From: JAVBMV01 sp031552145
Lineage (GTDB): Bacteria; Myxococcota; Myxococcia; Myxococcales; UBA5297
NCBI GenBank assembly: GCA_031552145.1
Contig: JAVBMV010000012.1
Coordinates: 124,001-188,000 of the forward strand
DNA length: 64,000 nucleotides
Reading direction: 5' to 3'
Part shown: positions 1-7,529 of the stretch, piece after piece
Layout: each line of letters opens with the position of its first letter
How positions within the stretch are numbered: position 1 is the stretch's first letter
Made by a program: the position numbers and the translations under genes
Notes under the pieces: model-generated
What the model saw: only the letters and a program-made list of their open reading frames with translations
Told to the model about the DNA's origin: nothing
The model's database searches: none

Positions 1-201
1 ACGCACCCAAATCCACAGAGCGTGCAGGGACAGATCTCGCGCCTGCGCCAGCGCATCGCGCTGCGGAGAACAGCAAAGCTCGCCTCGAGCGCCGCGGCCT
101 TTCCTGAATGGCATGGCCCCGCCTCCGAGACGAGGCCGCTCGCCTCCACCGTTTCACCTACTCGTTCCGAGGTCGTGTCCGATGGACCTGCGCCAAAGTA
201 A
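1..201 (+). CDS. C-terminal fragment of an upstream gene (uncertain)
   Basis: One reading frame is open from the first base of the window to a TAA at 199-201. It encodes about 66 residues, including a basic stretch (QISRLRQRIALRRTAKL) followed by a Pro/Ser-rich tail. It would overlap the hemL start by about 20 bases, which is common in this compact genome. A second frame is open from the window edge to a TGA at 105-107, so the choice of frame is not certain. No family is recognisable from the fragment, and it may not be coding. Confidence 0.35.
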   Translation, partial: THPNPQSVQGQISRLRQRIALRRTAKLASSAAAFPEWHGPASETRPLASTVSPTRSEVVSDGPAPK

Positions 202-1465
202 AGAACTCTACGAGAGAGCGTGCGCGATGTTGCCCGGCGGCGTCAACTCGCCCGTCCGTGCCTTTCGCGGCGTCGGCGGCACGCCCATCTTCTTCCGCGA
301 GGGATCGGGCCCTTTCCTAACCGATGTAGACGGCAACCGCTTCATCGATCTCGTCGGCTCCTGGGGCCCGCTCATTCTGGGGCACGCACATCCCGCCGTC
401 GTCGAGGCGATCGAGCGGGCCGCGCGGAGTGGCGCCTCCTATGGCGCGCCGCATGCCGGTGAACTCGAGCTCGCGGAGCTGATGCGCGCCGCGGTCCCTT
501 CGCTCGAGCGGGTCAGAATGGTCTCATCAGGGAGCGAGGCGACGACCGCCGCCATACGCCTGGCGCGCGCCGCGACCGGGCGCGACCTGATCCTAAAATT
601 CGATGGCTGCTATCACGGCGCGGTCGACAGCCTCCTGGTCAAAGCTGGCAGCGGCGTCGAGACCCTCGGCCTACCCGACTCGCCCGGCGTCCCCGGTGCG
701 CTCGCGGCCCTGACCTTGACGGCCCCCTTCAACGATCTCGACTACGCGCGCGATCTCTTCGCGCGAAAGGGTGACGCGCTCGCGGCGCTCATCATCGAGC
801 CGGTCGTCGGAAACATGGGTGTTCTGCCGCCAAAGCCCGGCTTCTTGCAGGGACTGCGCGAGCTCTGTGATCGCTGCGGCGCGCTCTTCATCTGCGACGA
901 GGTGATGACGGGCTTCCGCGTGGCGCGAGGTGGCGCCCAGGAGCGCTTCGGCCTCAGGCCCGACCTCTCCACCTTCGGCAAGATCATCGGCGGCGGGCTC
1001 CCCGTCGGCGCCTTCGGGGGGCGCGCCGACCTCATGTCGCTCATCGCGCCCGCCGGTCCGGTCTATCAGGCGGGCACGCTCAGCGGGAATCCCCTCGCAA
1101 CCGCCGCCGGGATCGCGACGCTGCGCGAGCTCTCGCACCCCGGCTTCTATGAGCACCTAGAATCCGCGACCGCGCGCCTGACGGAGGCGATCGCCCGGCA
1201 CGCCGAGCGGCTAGGGATCGCGCTCTGCATCAATCGGGTTGGATCGATGTTCACCCTCTTTTTCTGCGCGAGCGCCCCCCACGACGCCGCATCGGCGAGG
1301 CAGGCGGATGCCAAGCGCTTCGGGCGCTTCTTTCACGAGCTGCTCGCCGAAGGCGTCTATCTTCCGCCTTCACAGTTCGAGGCGGCCTTCCTCTCGGCGG
1401 CGCATCGTGACGAGACGATCGACGCGATCGCCTCCGCCGCGGCGCGGGCATTGGAGCGCATTTGA
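182..1465 (+). CDS. hemL: Glutamate-1-semialdehyde 2,1-aminomutase
   Basis: A PLP-dependent enzyme that converts glutamate-1-semialdehyde to 5-aminolevulinate in the C5 pathway of tetrapyrrole synthesis, in the cytoplasm. The product is 427 residues, normal for the family. The N-terminus shows the typical LPGGVNSPVRAFRGVGG motif, and the PLP-binding lysine is K267 in STFGKIIGGGLPVGAFGG. The frame is open further upstream, with an ATG at 113. The ATG at 182 gives the usual N-terminus (MDLRQSKELYERA), so it was chosen. The stop overlaps the TTG start of the next gene (TTGA), suggesting translational coupling with the unknown gene downstream. ctaB lies elsewhere in the window, consistent with a heme-making, respiring cell. 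Confidence 0.95.
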   Translation: MDLRQSKELYERACAMLPGGVNSPVRAFRGVGGTPIFFREGSGPFLTDVDGNRFIDLVGSWGPLILGHAHPAVVEAIERAARSGASYGAPHAGELELAELMRAAVPSLERVRMVSSGSEATTAAIRLARAATGRDLILKFDGCYHGAVDSLLVKAGSGVETLGLPDSPGVPGALAALTLTAPFNDLDYARDLFARKGDALAALIIEPVVGNMGVLPPKPGFLQGLRELCDRCGALFICDEVMTGFRVARGGAQERFGLRPDLSTFGKIIGGGLPVGAFGGRADLMSLIAPAGPVYQAGTLSGNPLATAAGIATLRELSHPGFYEHLESATARLTEAIARHAERLGIALCINRVGSMFTLFFCASAPHDAASARQADAKRFGRFFHELLAEGVYLPPSQFEAAFLSAAHRDETIDAIASAAARALERI

Positions 1466-2457
1466 GCGAGCCCACCCTGATAGAGCCCGGGATCGCTCCC
1501 GCCGAGCTCATCGAGCGCGCCATGAGGGCGCTGCCCGACATAGAGGCCGCGCGCGCCGCATTCGACGAACTCGCACGGTGGAACGATCACAGGGCGGAGT
1601 TGGCGCGCGGCCTGCTCGCCTTCGACCTAGCAGCCGCCGGGGACGAGCGCGCCGAAGAGGCGCTCCCCGCGTTCATCCGGCCCCTGATCGACGCGGTGGA
1701 GAACCCCGCGCGAACCAGACGCCTGCTCGGCGAATCCGTCCCTGCTCTGGGGGAACGCTGGGAACGAATGCGCCCCTTTGTCGTGGAGTTGGCCGAGGCG
1801 TCGAGCCCATCCGACGCGCAGTCGCTGGAGTTGCCTGTCGAGAGCGAGTTCTCTTCCCTGCTCGAGCAGGATGAGAACGAGGACGAGCTCTCTTCCGACC
1901 TGCAGGAGGAGCCTGGCGAGCCCACTCAAGGCGCGGCAGCGCAGAAGGTGTCCCCTCCGCGCGTGGCGCCGTTCGACCCCCACAACACCCCACGCCTCTT
2001 CTGGCTCGACGTCTTCGGCCTCCTCGGCGATCCCACCCAGGGCTCGTTTGGACCCACCGATCCCTTCGATCTGCGCACCGTGGGTGCTCGAGAGCGACTC
2101 CTCTCCTTCTCTGACGAGCTGCAGCGCAACTACGAGAGCATGCCCCAGGCGAAGATCCTCTCCGGCATACTGAAGCTCATCGGCGCCACTGCGAAGGGCG
2201 ATTCCTTGCCACAGCCGTCGGCGCGCCGGGAGCTGCTGCAGTGCGGGCTCACGCGCTGCTTTGCCGGCCTCTCCGACCAGCACCATTCACTGCAAGGAAT
2301 CTCCATCTTCAACTCCGGTGGTACCTCCTCACATGCCTGCTTCGAGCAGGCGCTGCCACTTCTCTTCGACTACGTGGCCTTCTGCGTGCGCGAGGGGCTC
2401 TCCACCCGCGACATCGACGCGCCGCGCCTCTTCTCCGACTTCAAGATACCCGCCTAG
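1462..2457 (+). CDS. Conserved-looking protein of unknown function, acidic linker
   Basis: A 331-residue cytoplasmic-looking protein with no signal peptide, membrane segment or motif that I recognise. The N-terminal part (about 1-115) is Ala/Glu/Leu-rich and probably helical. A strongly acidic, low-complexity linker follows (about 120-160, with EQDENEDELSSDLQEE). The C-terminal domain (about 170-331) is more ordered and contains conserved-looking stretches such as HNTPRLFWLDVFGLLG and GISIFNSGGTSSHACFEQALP. The most likely start is a TTG overlapping the hemL stop. The gene sits between hemL and an ATP-grasp ligase with only 13 bases to the latter, so the three are probably co-transcribed. Function is unknown. 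Confidence 0.7.
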   Translation: MSEPTLIEPGIAPAELIERAMRALPDIEAARAAFDELARWNDHRAELARGLLAFDLAAAGDERAEEALPAFIRPLIDAVENPARTRRLLGESVPALGERWERMRPFVVELAEASSPSDAQSLELPVESEFSSLLEQDENEDELSSDLQEEPGEPTQGAAAQKVSPPRVAPFDPHNTPRLFWLDVFGLLGDPTQGSFGPTDPFDLRTVGARERLLSFSDELQRNYESMPQAKILSGILKLIGATAKGDSLPQPSARRELLQCGLTRCFAGLSDQHHSLQGISIFNSGGTSSHACFEQALPLLFDYVAFCVREGLSTRDIDAPRLFSDFKIPA

Positions 2458-2470
2458 GCGGCCTTCATCG

Positions 2471-3466
2471 ATGTCGATCGCCATCCTATACAACCGGGAC
2501 TACGAACGGCTGCCCGAGGGCGCCCGCGCGGCGTACGAGTCGGTCGCGGCCGTCGCGAGAGCGGTAGAGGCCGCCCTCCTCGAGCTCGGCGAGCGCTCCT
2601 TCACCCTGGCCGCGGCGGAGCCCGCGCTCGCCTTCCTCGACGTACTTCGCGCCGACCCTCCGGAGCTCGTCTTCAATCTCTGCGAGTCGCTGCGCGGAGA
2701 TGCCAGGGGTGAGCTCTTGGTGCCAGGCCTCCTGGAGCTGCACGGAATCACCTGCACTGGCTCCAACCTCTTCGCGCTGGCGCTGGCGCTCGACAAACCG
2801 CGCAGCAAGGAGATCCTCAGGGGCCGCGGCATTTCCACCCCCGACTTCGTCGTCGCTGAATCGCTGGCGGCGGTCGCTCGGACACGGCTCGATTACCCAC
2901 TCATCGTGAAGCCGGCGCGGGAGGATGGCTCCATCGGTATCGATCGAGAAGCCGTCGTCCGGGATCGTCGCGCGCTCGAGCACGCCTGCGCCCGGGTACT
3001 GGAGCGACACCGCCAGCCGGCGCTGATCGAAGAGTACATCGAAGGGCGAGAACTCAATGTCTCGCTGCTCGGGTCGCCCTCTCGGGCGTTGCCCATTGGA
3101 GAGATCGACTTCTCCGCCCTGCCCGCAAGCCACCCCCGCATCGTCACGCACGCCGCCAAGTGGGACGAGCTTTCGCTGGAGTTCAGGGCCACGCCCCCCA
3201 TAGCCGCACAACTCCCCGACGAGCTGCGCGCGCGGGTCGAGAGACTGGCCTGCGCCGCCTTCGAAGCAATCGGCTGCCGCGACTACGGCCGCGTCGATCT
3301 ACGCCTGGCGGCCGATGGCACCCCCTACGTCATTGAGGTAAATCCCAACTGCGATCTCGCCCCGGATGCCGGTTTCGCCAAGGCTGCCGCGCGAGCCGGA
3401 CTCTCCTACCCCGACCTGCTCGCGGAGCTCGTCGCGCTCGCTCGCGCTAGGGCACCCCGAACATGA
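2471..3466 (+). CDS. ATP-grasp ligase of the D-alanine-D-alanine ligase family
   Basis: A 331-residue ATP-grasp enzyme. The D-Ala-D-Ala ligase layout is visible: an N-terminal alpha/beta domain with VFNLCESLRGDARGELLVPGLLE, the ATP-binding lysine region YPLIVKPAREDGSIGID (about 144-160), EEYIEGRELNVSLLG, and the metal/substrate loop YVIEVNPNCDLAPDAGFAKAA near the C-terminus. The ATG at 2471 gives the natural start (MSIAILYNRDYERLPEGA). The substrate cannot be read from sequence: the active-site pattern is related to Ddl but not identical, and similar stand-alone ligases are often annotated only as ATP-grasp or Ddl-like. Its 3' end overlaps the convergent PBP1A gene by 20 bases. A peptidoglycan role is possible but unproven. 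Confidence 0.82.
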   Translation: MSIAILYNRDYERLPEGARAAYESVAAVARAVEAALLELGERSFTLAAAEPALAFLDVLRADPPELVFNLCESLRGDARGELLVPGLLELHGITCTGSNLFALALALDKPRSKEILRGRGISTPDFVVAESLAAVARTRLDYPLIVKPAREDGSIGIDREAVVRDRRALEHACARVLERHRQPALIEEYIEGRELNVSLLGSPSRALPIGEIDFSALPASHPRIVTHAAKWDELSLEFRATPPIAAQLPDELRARVERLACAAFEAIGCRDYGRVDLRLAADGTPYVIEVNPNCDLAPDAGFAKAAARAGLSYPDLLAELVALARARAPRT

Positions 3467-6131
3467 ACTGATCGGGATCGCTCGCCCCTGGCTCTGGCGC
3501 CACATCGGTGGGCTCGAAGCCCGCCGCGAAGGGCATCGTCAAGCTCGAGGGAGTCTCCGCGTTGGCCCGCAGCCCCGTCACGGAGTCAACTCGAACCCAG
3601 GAGATGTTCGCGCCCTCGGGCGTGAACTCGGGCTGCTCTCGTTCGCCCAGCGCGAGCGACATGTACTGCGTCCAGATGGGCAGGCTGGCACGCCCTCCCG
3701 TCTCGTACTTGCCGAGGGGGCGCTCATACCGGTCGTAGCCGAGCCAAACCCCCGCGACCAGATCCTGGGTGAAGCCGATGAACCACGTGTCGAAAGAGTC
3801 ATTCGTCGTCCCCGTCTTTCCTCCCGCGGGCTTCCCCAGCTTCTTGGCCGGTGTCCCCGTGCCATTGCGAACGACGTCGCGCAGCAGATACTTGGTGATG
3901 AAAGCGGTCTCGGGCGTCATCACTCGCTCGGGCTTGTCGACAAGTCGTTCGAAGCCCGCGGCGAGGCGCTCCTCAAATGAGGCGAAGGGATCATCGAAGG
4001 CCGAATGATCCTCCAGCGTGCGCCCGAAGCGATCGGAAACCTTGCGCAGGAAGGTGGGGCGGAATCGCGTTCCGCCGCGATCGATCGTCGCGAAGACGCC
4101 CACCAACTCGGCGGGCTGGACACAGGAGCCACCCAGCGCCATCGAGAGGTCGGGGTTGATGGGGGTAGTGATACCGAGCTTGCGCGCCCACTCCATGGCG
4201 TTGCCCACCCCAACTGCGGAGAGTGTCTTCACCGCGGGCACGTTCATCGAGTTGATGAGCGCCGTCCGCAGGAGCACATCGCCCTTGAAGTCCGAACCGA
4301 AGTTTTCCGGCTTCCAGCGGAGCATGTTGCGCGGATCGTCGAAGACGATGGGGGCGTCGACCAGCACCTGGTTCGGCTGCCAGTGAAGCCGCTCGATCGC
4401 GGCAGAGTAGATGACCGGCTTGAAGGAGCTCCCGGGCTGTCGGCAGGCCTGATACGCGCGGTTGAATTCGGAGGCATCGAAGTCGTAGCCACCCACCATC
4501 GCCACCACGTAGCCACGCGATGGATCGACCGAGATGAGCGCTCCCTGCAGCTGCGGCGACTGCTCCAGCGTCACGAGGGTGCCCTCCGCGGGCAACAGCT
4601 TCACGTAGCGCGGGTCGGCATCCTCCTCGAGCAGCGCCTTCCGCTCGACCACCTTGACGACGATCACGTCGCCTTCGCTCAGCGCCTGGCTCACATGATT
4701 GATGAGCGACGAGGGATAGTAGGCGTCGGGGTTGACCGGGCGCGCCCAGCGCATGCCCAGGATGGAGAGGTACGCGCGCTCATTACCGATGGCGATGGTC
4801 GCCATCTCCTTGGCCGAATCGAGCTTCTCCACCCTGCCGACGTAGTAACTCCCCGCCGTGAGCTTCTCTTGGCCGAGCGCCTTCACCAGCTTCTCGTCGA
4901 AGGGCTTCACCTCGGCCGCGGTCAGCCGCCCCAAGGTCCCCGTGTAGCCTTGGCGCTTGTCGACCGCGATGAGCCCGTCGAGCATCGCCACCTGCGCCGC
5001 TCGCTGCCGCTCCGAGTCCATCGCCGCGTAGACTTGGAGACCATCCTTGAGCATCCGCTCATTGCCATAGCGCGAGACGAGGCTCCTGCGCACCTGCTCC
5101 GAGAAGAAGGGAGAAAAGTCGCGGAATTGATCTTCGACCGGATAGACCTTGGGGTTCTCGGCGTCTGCCTCCGCGCGCTCCTTCTCGCTGATCATCCCCG
5201 CCTCGAGCATGCGCCGAAGGACATAGGAGCGACGCTCTTTTGCCCTCGCTGGGCGCGCCCAAGGCGAGTTGGCGGTGGGCGCCTGCGGCAGGCCGGCCAG
5301 AAAGGTCATCTCGCCCAAAGTGAGGGCGTCGACGCTCTTACGGAAATAGTTCTCGGCGCCCGACTCGACACCATAGCTGTGGTGCCCGAGATAGACGTTG
5401 TTCAAGTAGAGGTAGAGGATCTCCTCCTTGGTCATCTCCTCCTCGAGCCTGAAGGCGAGGAAGAGTTCCTTGATCTTGCGCCTCAGCTTCTTCTCGGTAG
5501 CCCGCGCGTGCGCTTCACGCCGCAGCTCGGCGTGAACCTTCAGCGCCTCGAGCCGAAGCGCCTCCGCTTCTGCTTCCGGCTCCAGCTTGCGCGCGGTGAC
5601 ACGCGCGCGCGCCTCTGTGAGCACCAGGTCGTCCGTCACCTTCGCAAGCTCGTTCGAGACGAGGATGGCCTTCGCGGTCTGTTGCGTGAGCGTGGAGCCA
5701 CCCTGGACGCGTTTACGCTGGAAGTAGGTCTTGAAGGCGGCCCTGGTCATCCCGAGCGGATCGAAGCCCGAATGATCGAAGAAGCGCTCATCCTCGGCCG
5801 CGATAAAGGCCTGAATCAGCTTCTTGGGGATACGCTCGTAAGGGATGACCTTGCGCCGCTCGTCGTAGAACTCGCCGGCGAGCAAGCCGTCGCTGGTCCA
5901 CAGCTCAGAGACGATAGGGGGACGATAGGCTTCGACCTGAGGGATGTCGGGCAAATCCTTCGAATAGCGAAGATAGGCAACGGCGACGAGCAGAAGGCCC
6001 CCGACGAAGGCCGCGCCGACGAGAAGGGCGAGGGCCCGCAAGAGCCGCCGTGGGAGAGAACCCGCCTTGCCTGGCCCCTTCTCTAGCACCAACCGGCTAC
6101 CAGACCCTCGCGCATCGCTGGTTTCGGCCAT
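3447..6131 (-). CDS. mrcA: Class A penicillin-binding protein (PBP1A family)
   Basis: A bifunctional peptidoglycan glycosyltransferase and DD-transpeptidase anchored in the inner membrane. It has 894 residues: a basic N-terminus, one membrane helix (about 31-54), a GT51 domain with catalytic Glu113 in AAEDERFFDHSGFDP and GGSTLTQQTAK, then the transpeptidase domain with Ser568 of the SSFK motif and KTGTTNDS (Lys772). An unusual charged helical segment of about 50 residues (about 160-213, rich in Ala, Glu, Arg and Lys) is inserted between the QQTAK motif and LRRKIKELFLAFRLEEEM, where classical PBP1A has only a short loop. The C-terminus runs 20 bases into the convergent ligase gene. The start ATG follows the tRNA terminator region and fits the family. 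Confidence 0.95.
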   Translation of the reverse strand: MAETSDARGSGSRLVLEKGPGKAGSLPRRLLRALALLVGAAFVGGLLLVAVAYLRYSKDLPDIPQVEAYRPPIVSELWTSDGLLAGEFYDERRKVIPYERIPKKLIQAFIAAEDERFFDHSGFDPLGMTRAAFKTYFQRKRVQGGSTLTQQTAKAILVSNELAKVTDDLVLTEARARVTARKLEPEAEAEALRLEALKVHAELRREAHARATEKKLRRKIKELFLAFRLEEEMTKEEILYLYLNNVYLGHHSYGVESGAENYFRKSVDALTLGEMTFLAGLPQAPTANSPWARPARAKERRSYVLRRMLEAGMISEKERAEADAENPKVYPVEDQFRDFSPFFSEQVRRSLVSRYGNERMLKDGLQVYAAMDSERQRAAQVAMLDGLIAVDKRQGYTGTLGRLTAAEVKPFDEKLVKALGQEKLTAGSYYVGRVEKLDSAKEMATIAIGNERAYLSILGMRWARPVNPDAYYPSSLINHVSQALSEGDVIVVKVVERKALLEEDADPRYVKLLPAEGTLVTLEQSPQLQGALISVDPSRGYVVAMVGGYDFDASEFNRAYQACRQPGSSFKPVIYSAAIERLHWQPNQVLVDAPIVFDDPRNMLRWKPENFGSDFKGDVLLRTALINSMNVPAVKTLSAVGVGNAMEWARKLGITTPINPDLSMALGGSCVQPAELVGVFATIDRGGTRFRPTFLRKVSDRFGRTLEDHSAFDDPFASFEERLAAGFERLVDKPERVMTPETAFITKYLLRDVVRNGTGTPAKKLGKPAGGKTGTTNDSFDTWFIGFTQDLVAGVWLGYDRYERPLGKYETGGRASLPIWTQYMSLALGEREQPEFTPEGANISWVRVDSVTGLRANAETPSSLTMPFAAGFEPTDVAPEPGASDPDQFMFGVP

Positions 6132-6160
6132 GGCCCATCGATCCTTTCGCCCTTTGACAA

Positions 6161-6195
6161 GAACCCCGAGCGACCAGTCCGGTCACTCGGGGTTC
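6161..6195 (-). terminator. Hairpin terminator downstream of the tRNA genes
   Basis: GAACCCCGAG (6161-6170) pairs with CTCGGGGTTC (6186-6195), followed by one mismatch, an inner 4-bp stem and a 5-base loop. It lies 3' of tRNA-Arg on the minus strand and 5' of the PBP gene, so it probably ends the tRNA transcript. The tail (CTTGTC) is only weakly T-rich. Confidence 0.6.
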
Positions 6196-6202
6196 CTTGC
6201 TG

Positions 6203-6276
6203 CGCGCCCAGAAGGATTCGAACCTTCGGCCCTCGGATTCGTAGTCCGATACTCTATCCAGCTGAGCTATGGGCGC
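6203..6276 (-). tRNA. tRNA-Arg (anticodon ACG)
   Basis: A 74-base cloverleaf on the minus strand. The acceptor stem is GCGCCCA/TGGGCGC. The D-arm (AGCTCAGCTGGATAGAG) and T-arm (GGTTCGAATCC) are canonical, and the anticodon loop CTACGAA gives ACG, expected to be read as ICG for CGN codons. The discriminator is G and the 3' CCA is not encoded. No clear promoter of its own was seen, so it may be co-transcribed with the tRNA-Ser upstream. Confidence 0.95.
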
Positions 6277-6341
6277 TCTCGTCATGCTGCCACTGCCTGC
6301 TGCCACGATACTCTTCCAACTCTCGCCGAGCTCGCTCGGTA

Positions 6342-6428
6342 CGGAGAGAGAGGGATTCGAACCCTCGATACAGTTTCCCGTATACTGGTTTAGCAAACCA
6401 GCGCCTTCGGCCTCTCGGCCATCTCTCC
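6342..6428 (-). tRNA. tRNA-Ser (anticodon GCT)
   Basis: An 87-base class II tRNA on the minus strand. The acceptor stem is GGAGAGA/TCTCTCC with discriminator G. The anticodon loop TTGCTAA gives GCT, reading AGC/AGU. A long variable arm (around TATACGGGAAACTGTA) marks it as serine type, and the T-arm is GGTTCGAATCC. CCA is not encoded. Confidence 0.95.
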
Positions 6429-6487
6429 TAGTGCGTTCCGCCATCCAAAGAACACCTCGCCACCCAACTGCTCGGCGAGAGGCGGTG

Positions 6488-6517
6488 CTTATAGCCTCGC
6501 GCTTCCCGTCAGGTCAA
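6488..6517 (-). promoter_or_regulatory. Sigma70-type promoter for tRNA-Ser(GCT)
   Basis: On the minus strand, TTGACC (6517-6512), an 18-base spacer and TATAAG (6493-6488) form a near-consensus promoter. It lies about 60 bases upstream of the tRNA-Ser(GCT) 5' end and could also drive tRNA-Arg. Confidence 0.7.
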
Positions 6518-6550
6518 GGAGCCAGTGCACCTTCCCATGACATTTTCGAG

Positions 6551-6637
6551 CGGAGAGGGAGGGATTCGAACCCCCGGTACCCTTTCGAGTACGTCGGTTT
6601 TCAAGACCGATGCCTTCAACCACTCGGCCACCTCTCC
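6551..6637 (-). tRNA. tRNA-Ser (anticodon TGA)
   Basis: An 87-base class II tRNA on the minus strand. The acceptor stem is GGAGAGG/CCTCTCC with discriminator G, and the anticodon loop CTTGAAA gives TGA, reading UCN codons. It has a long variable arm (ACTCGAAAGGGT) and the T-arm GGTTCGAATCC. CCA is not encoded. Confidence 0.95.
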
Positions 6638-6653
6638 TCGACTGAGGGCGCCG

Positions 6654-6682
6654 AACCTACGCTCGGCGCGCACCTCCGTCAA
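6654..6682 (-). promoter_or_regulatory. Sigma70-type promoter for tRNA-Ser(TGA)
   Basis: On the minus strand, TTGACG (6682-6677), a 17-base spacer and TAGGTT (6659-6654). It lies just upstream of the tRNA-Ser(TGA) 5' end at 6637, which suggests that this tRNA has its own transcript. Confidence 0.6.
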
Positions 6683-6708
6683 TCGCCGTGACGGATCGGC
6701 CGTTCGGT

Positions 6709-6765
6709 GGGAGCGCCGCTTGCCGCTCCTTTCGCCTTGATGAAGGGCGCGGCAAGCAGCGCCCC
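6709..6765 (-). terminator. Long GC hairpin after the SpoIIAA-like gene
   Basis: The arms at 6709-6726 and 6749-6765 are almost perfectly complementary (core GCTTGCCGC/GCGGCAAGC) around a 22-base loop. The hairpin begins right at the stop codon of the minus-strand gene at 6765-7169. There is no T-tract, so it may stabilise or process the 3' end rather than act as a classical terminator. Confidence 0.5.
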
Positions 6766-7169
6766 TACTTTTGCTCGTCCAGCCAAGCCAGGGCCGCGGT
6801 GGGATCGTCGAAGACCCGGACGGTCAGCCCCATCTTGGCGTAGGGTTCGGTGAAGCGCTTCATATTCATCTTGCCGATGACGCTCGTGGGTTGGACAAGC
6901 GCCCAGTACTTCCAGCCGGCCCTGAGCGTCCTTGGAAACCAGTCGGTCTTCGCCCACTCGCCATCGGCGGCGGAGAGGGCCGAGTTGTTGCGATCATCGG
7001 AGAGCCACTTGGTCGCTCGCCTCTTCTTCAGGGTATGGGTGCCCGCGTTGAGAGCGTCCCTAAAGGCATCACCGGCGAGGAAGCGATGGAATACGTGGGA
7101 GACCATCCCCCGTTCGGGATCGTACCAGAGCGAGACGAACTCGTTGTCGATGATCGTTTCCAGCGGCAT
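6765..7169 (-). CDS. SpoIIAA-like (STAS/SEC14-type) domain protein
   Basis: A 134-residue cytoplasmic protein. The pattern ETIIDNEFVSLWYDPE, a central ATKWLSDDRNNSALS block, WAKTDWFPR, and the end GLTVRVFDDPTAALAWLDEQK match the SpoIIAA-like family of small STAS-fold proteins found in many environmental bacteria. Their function is unknown. An upstream in-frame ATG at 7199 exists, but the ATG at 7169 is preceded by AAGGAG at 8 bases and gives the family N-terminus (MPLETIIDNEF). It lies downstream of atpC on the same strand with a 73-base gap and may be read through from the atp operon. A link to ATP synthase is only positional. Confidence 0.8.
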   Translation of the reverse strand: MPLETIIDNEFVSLWYDPERGMVSHVFHRFLAGDAFRDALNAGTHTLKKRRATKWLSDDRNNSALSAADGEWAKTDWFPRTLRAGWKYWALVQPTSVIGKMNMKRFTEPYAKMGLTVRVFDDPTAALAWLDEQK

Positions 7170-7242
7170 CTCGAGGACTCCTTGGCAAGTTGCAGGCATG
7201 CGCCCACGGCGCGGATCCGTCGGCTATTTTGACAGTGTACTA

Positions 7243-7500
7243 TTACAGCAGCTCGCCACTGTCTACCATCGCACAAAAATGTTCCCGCCCGACTTCAAGC
7301 AATCCCGGGCCAATCCGGCAGCTCCGCACCTTTCCTTCGACACGGAAGGTGAGGTTTCCTCCTTCGGTGGCTACCAGCATGGGCGCGTGGCTGGGGCGCA
7401 CGCCAAAGAGGCCATCGGCGCCAGGGCCGATCACCTCGTCGACCTCGCCGCTGAAGAGGGCTCGCTCGGGGCTCAGTATTTCTAGGGCGATCTTCGCCAT
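7243..7500 (-). CDS. atpC: F1 ATP synthase epsilon subunit, short form
   Basis: An 85-residue F1 epsilon subunit. The beta-sandwich half is present (ALEILSPERALFSGEVDEVIGPGADGLFGVRPSHAPML and GNLTFRVEG). The protein then stops at MVDSGELL, so the C-terminal helical hairpin of usual epsilon subunits (about 130-140 residues) is missing. That hairpin inhibits the rotor in several bacteria, so auto-inhibition by this route is unlikely (inference). The ATG at 7500 follows AGAGGAG. An in-frame ATG at 7515 would add five residues. It is the last gene of the atpHAGDC operon, 29 bases after atpD. Confidence 0.92.
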   Translation of the reverse strand: MAKIALEILSPERALFSGEVDEVIGPGADGLFGVRPSHAPMLVATEGGNLTFRVEGKVRSCRIGPGLLEVGREHFCAMVDSGELL

Positions 7501-7529
7501 GGCTCCTCTCTCCACGCTGGCAACAGCGG

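Noticed and set aside
4005..6086. Long plus-strand open frame opposite the PBP1A gene
   Set aside because: Antisense shadow of a clear PBP with intact motifs; the product is His/Arg/Asp-rich without any recognisable domain.
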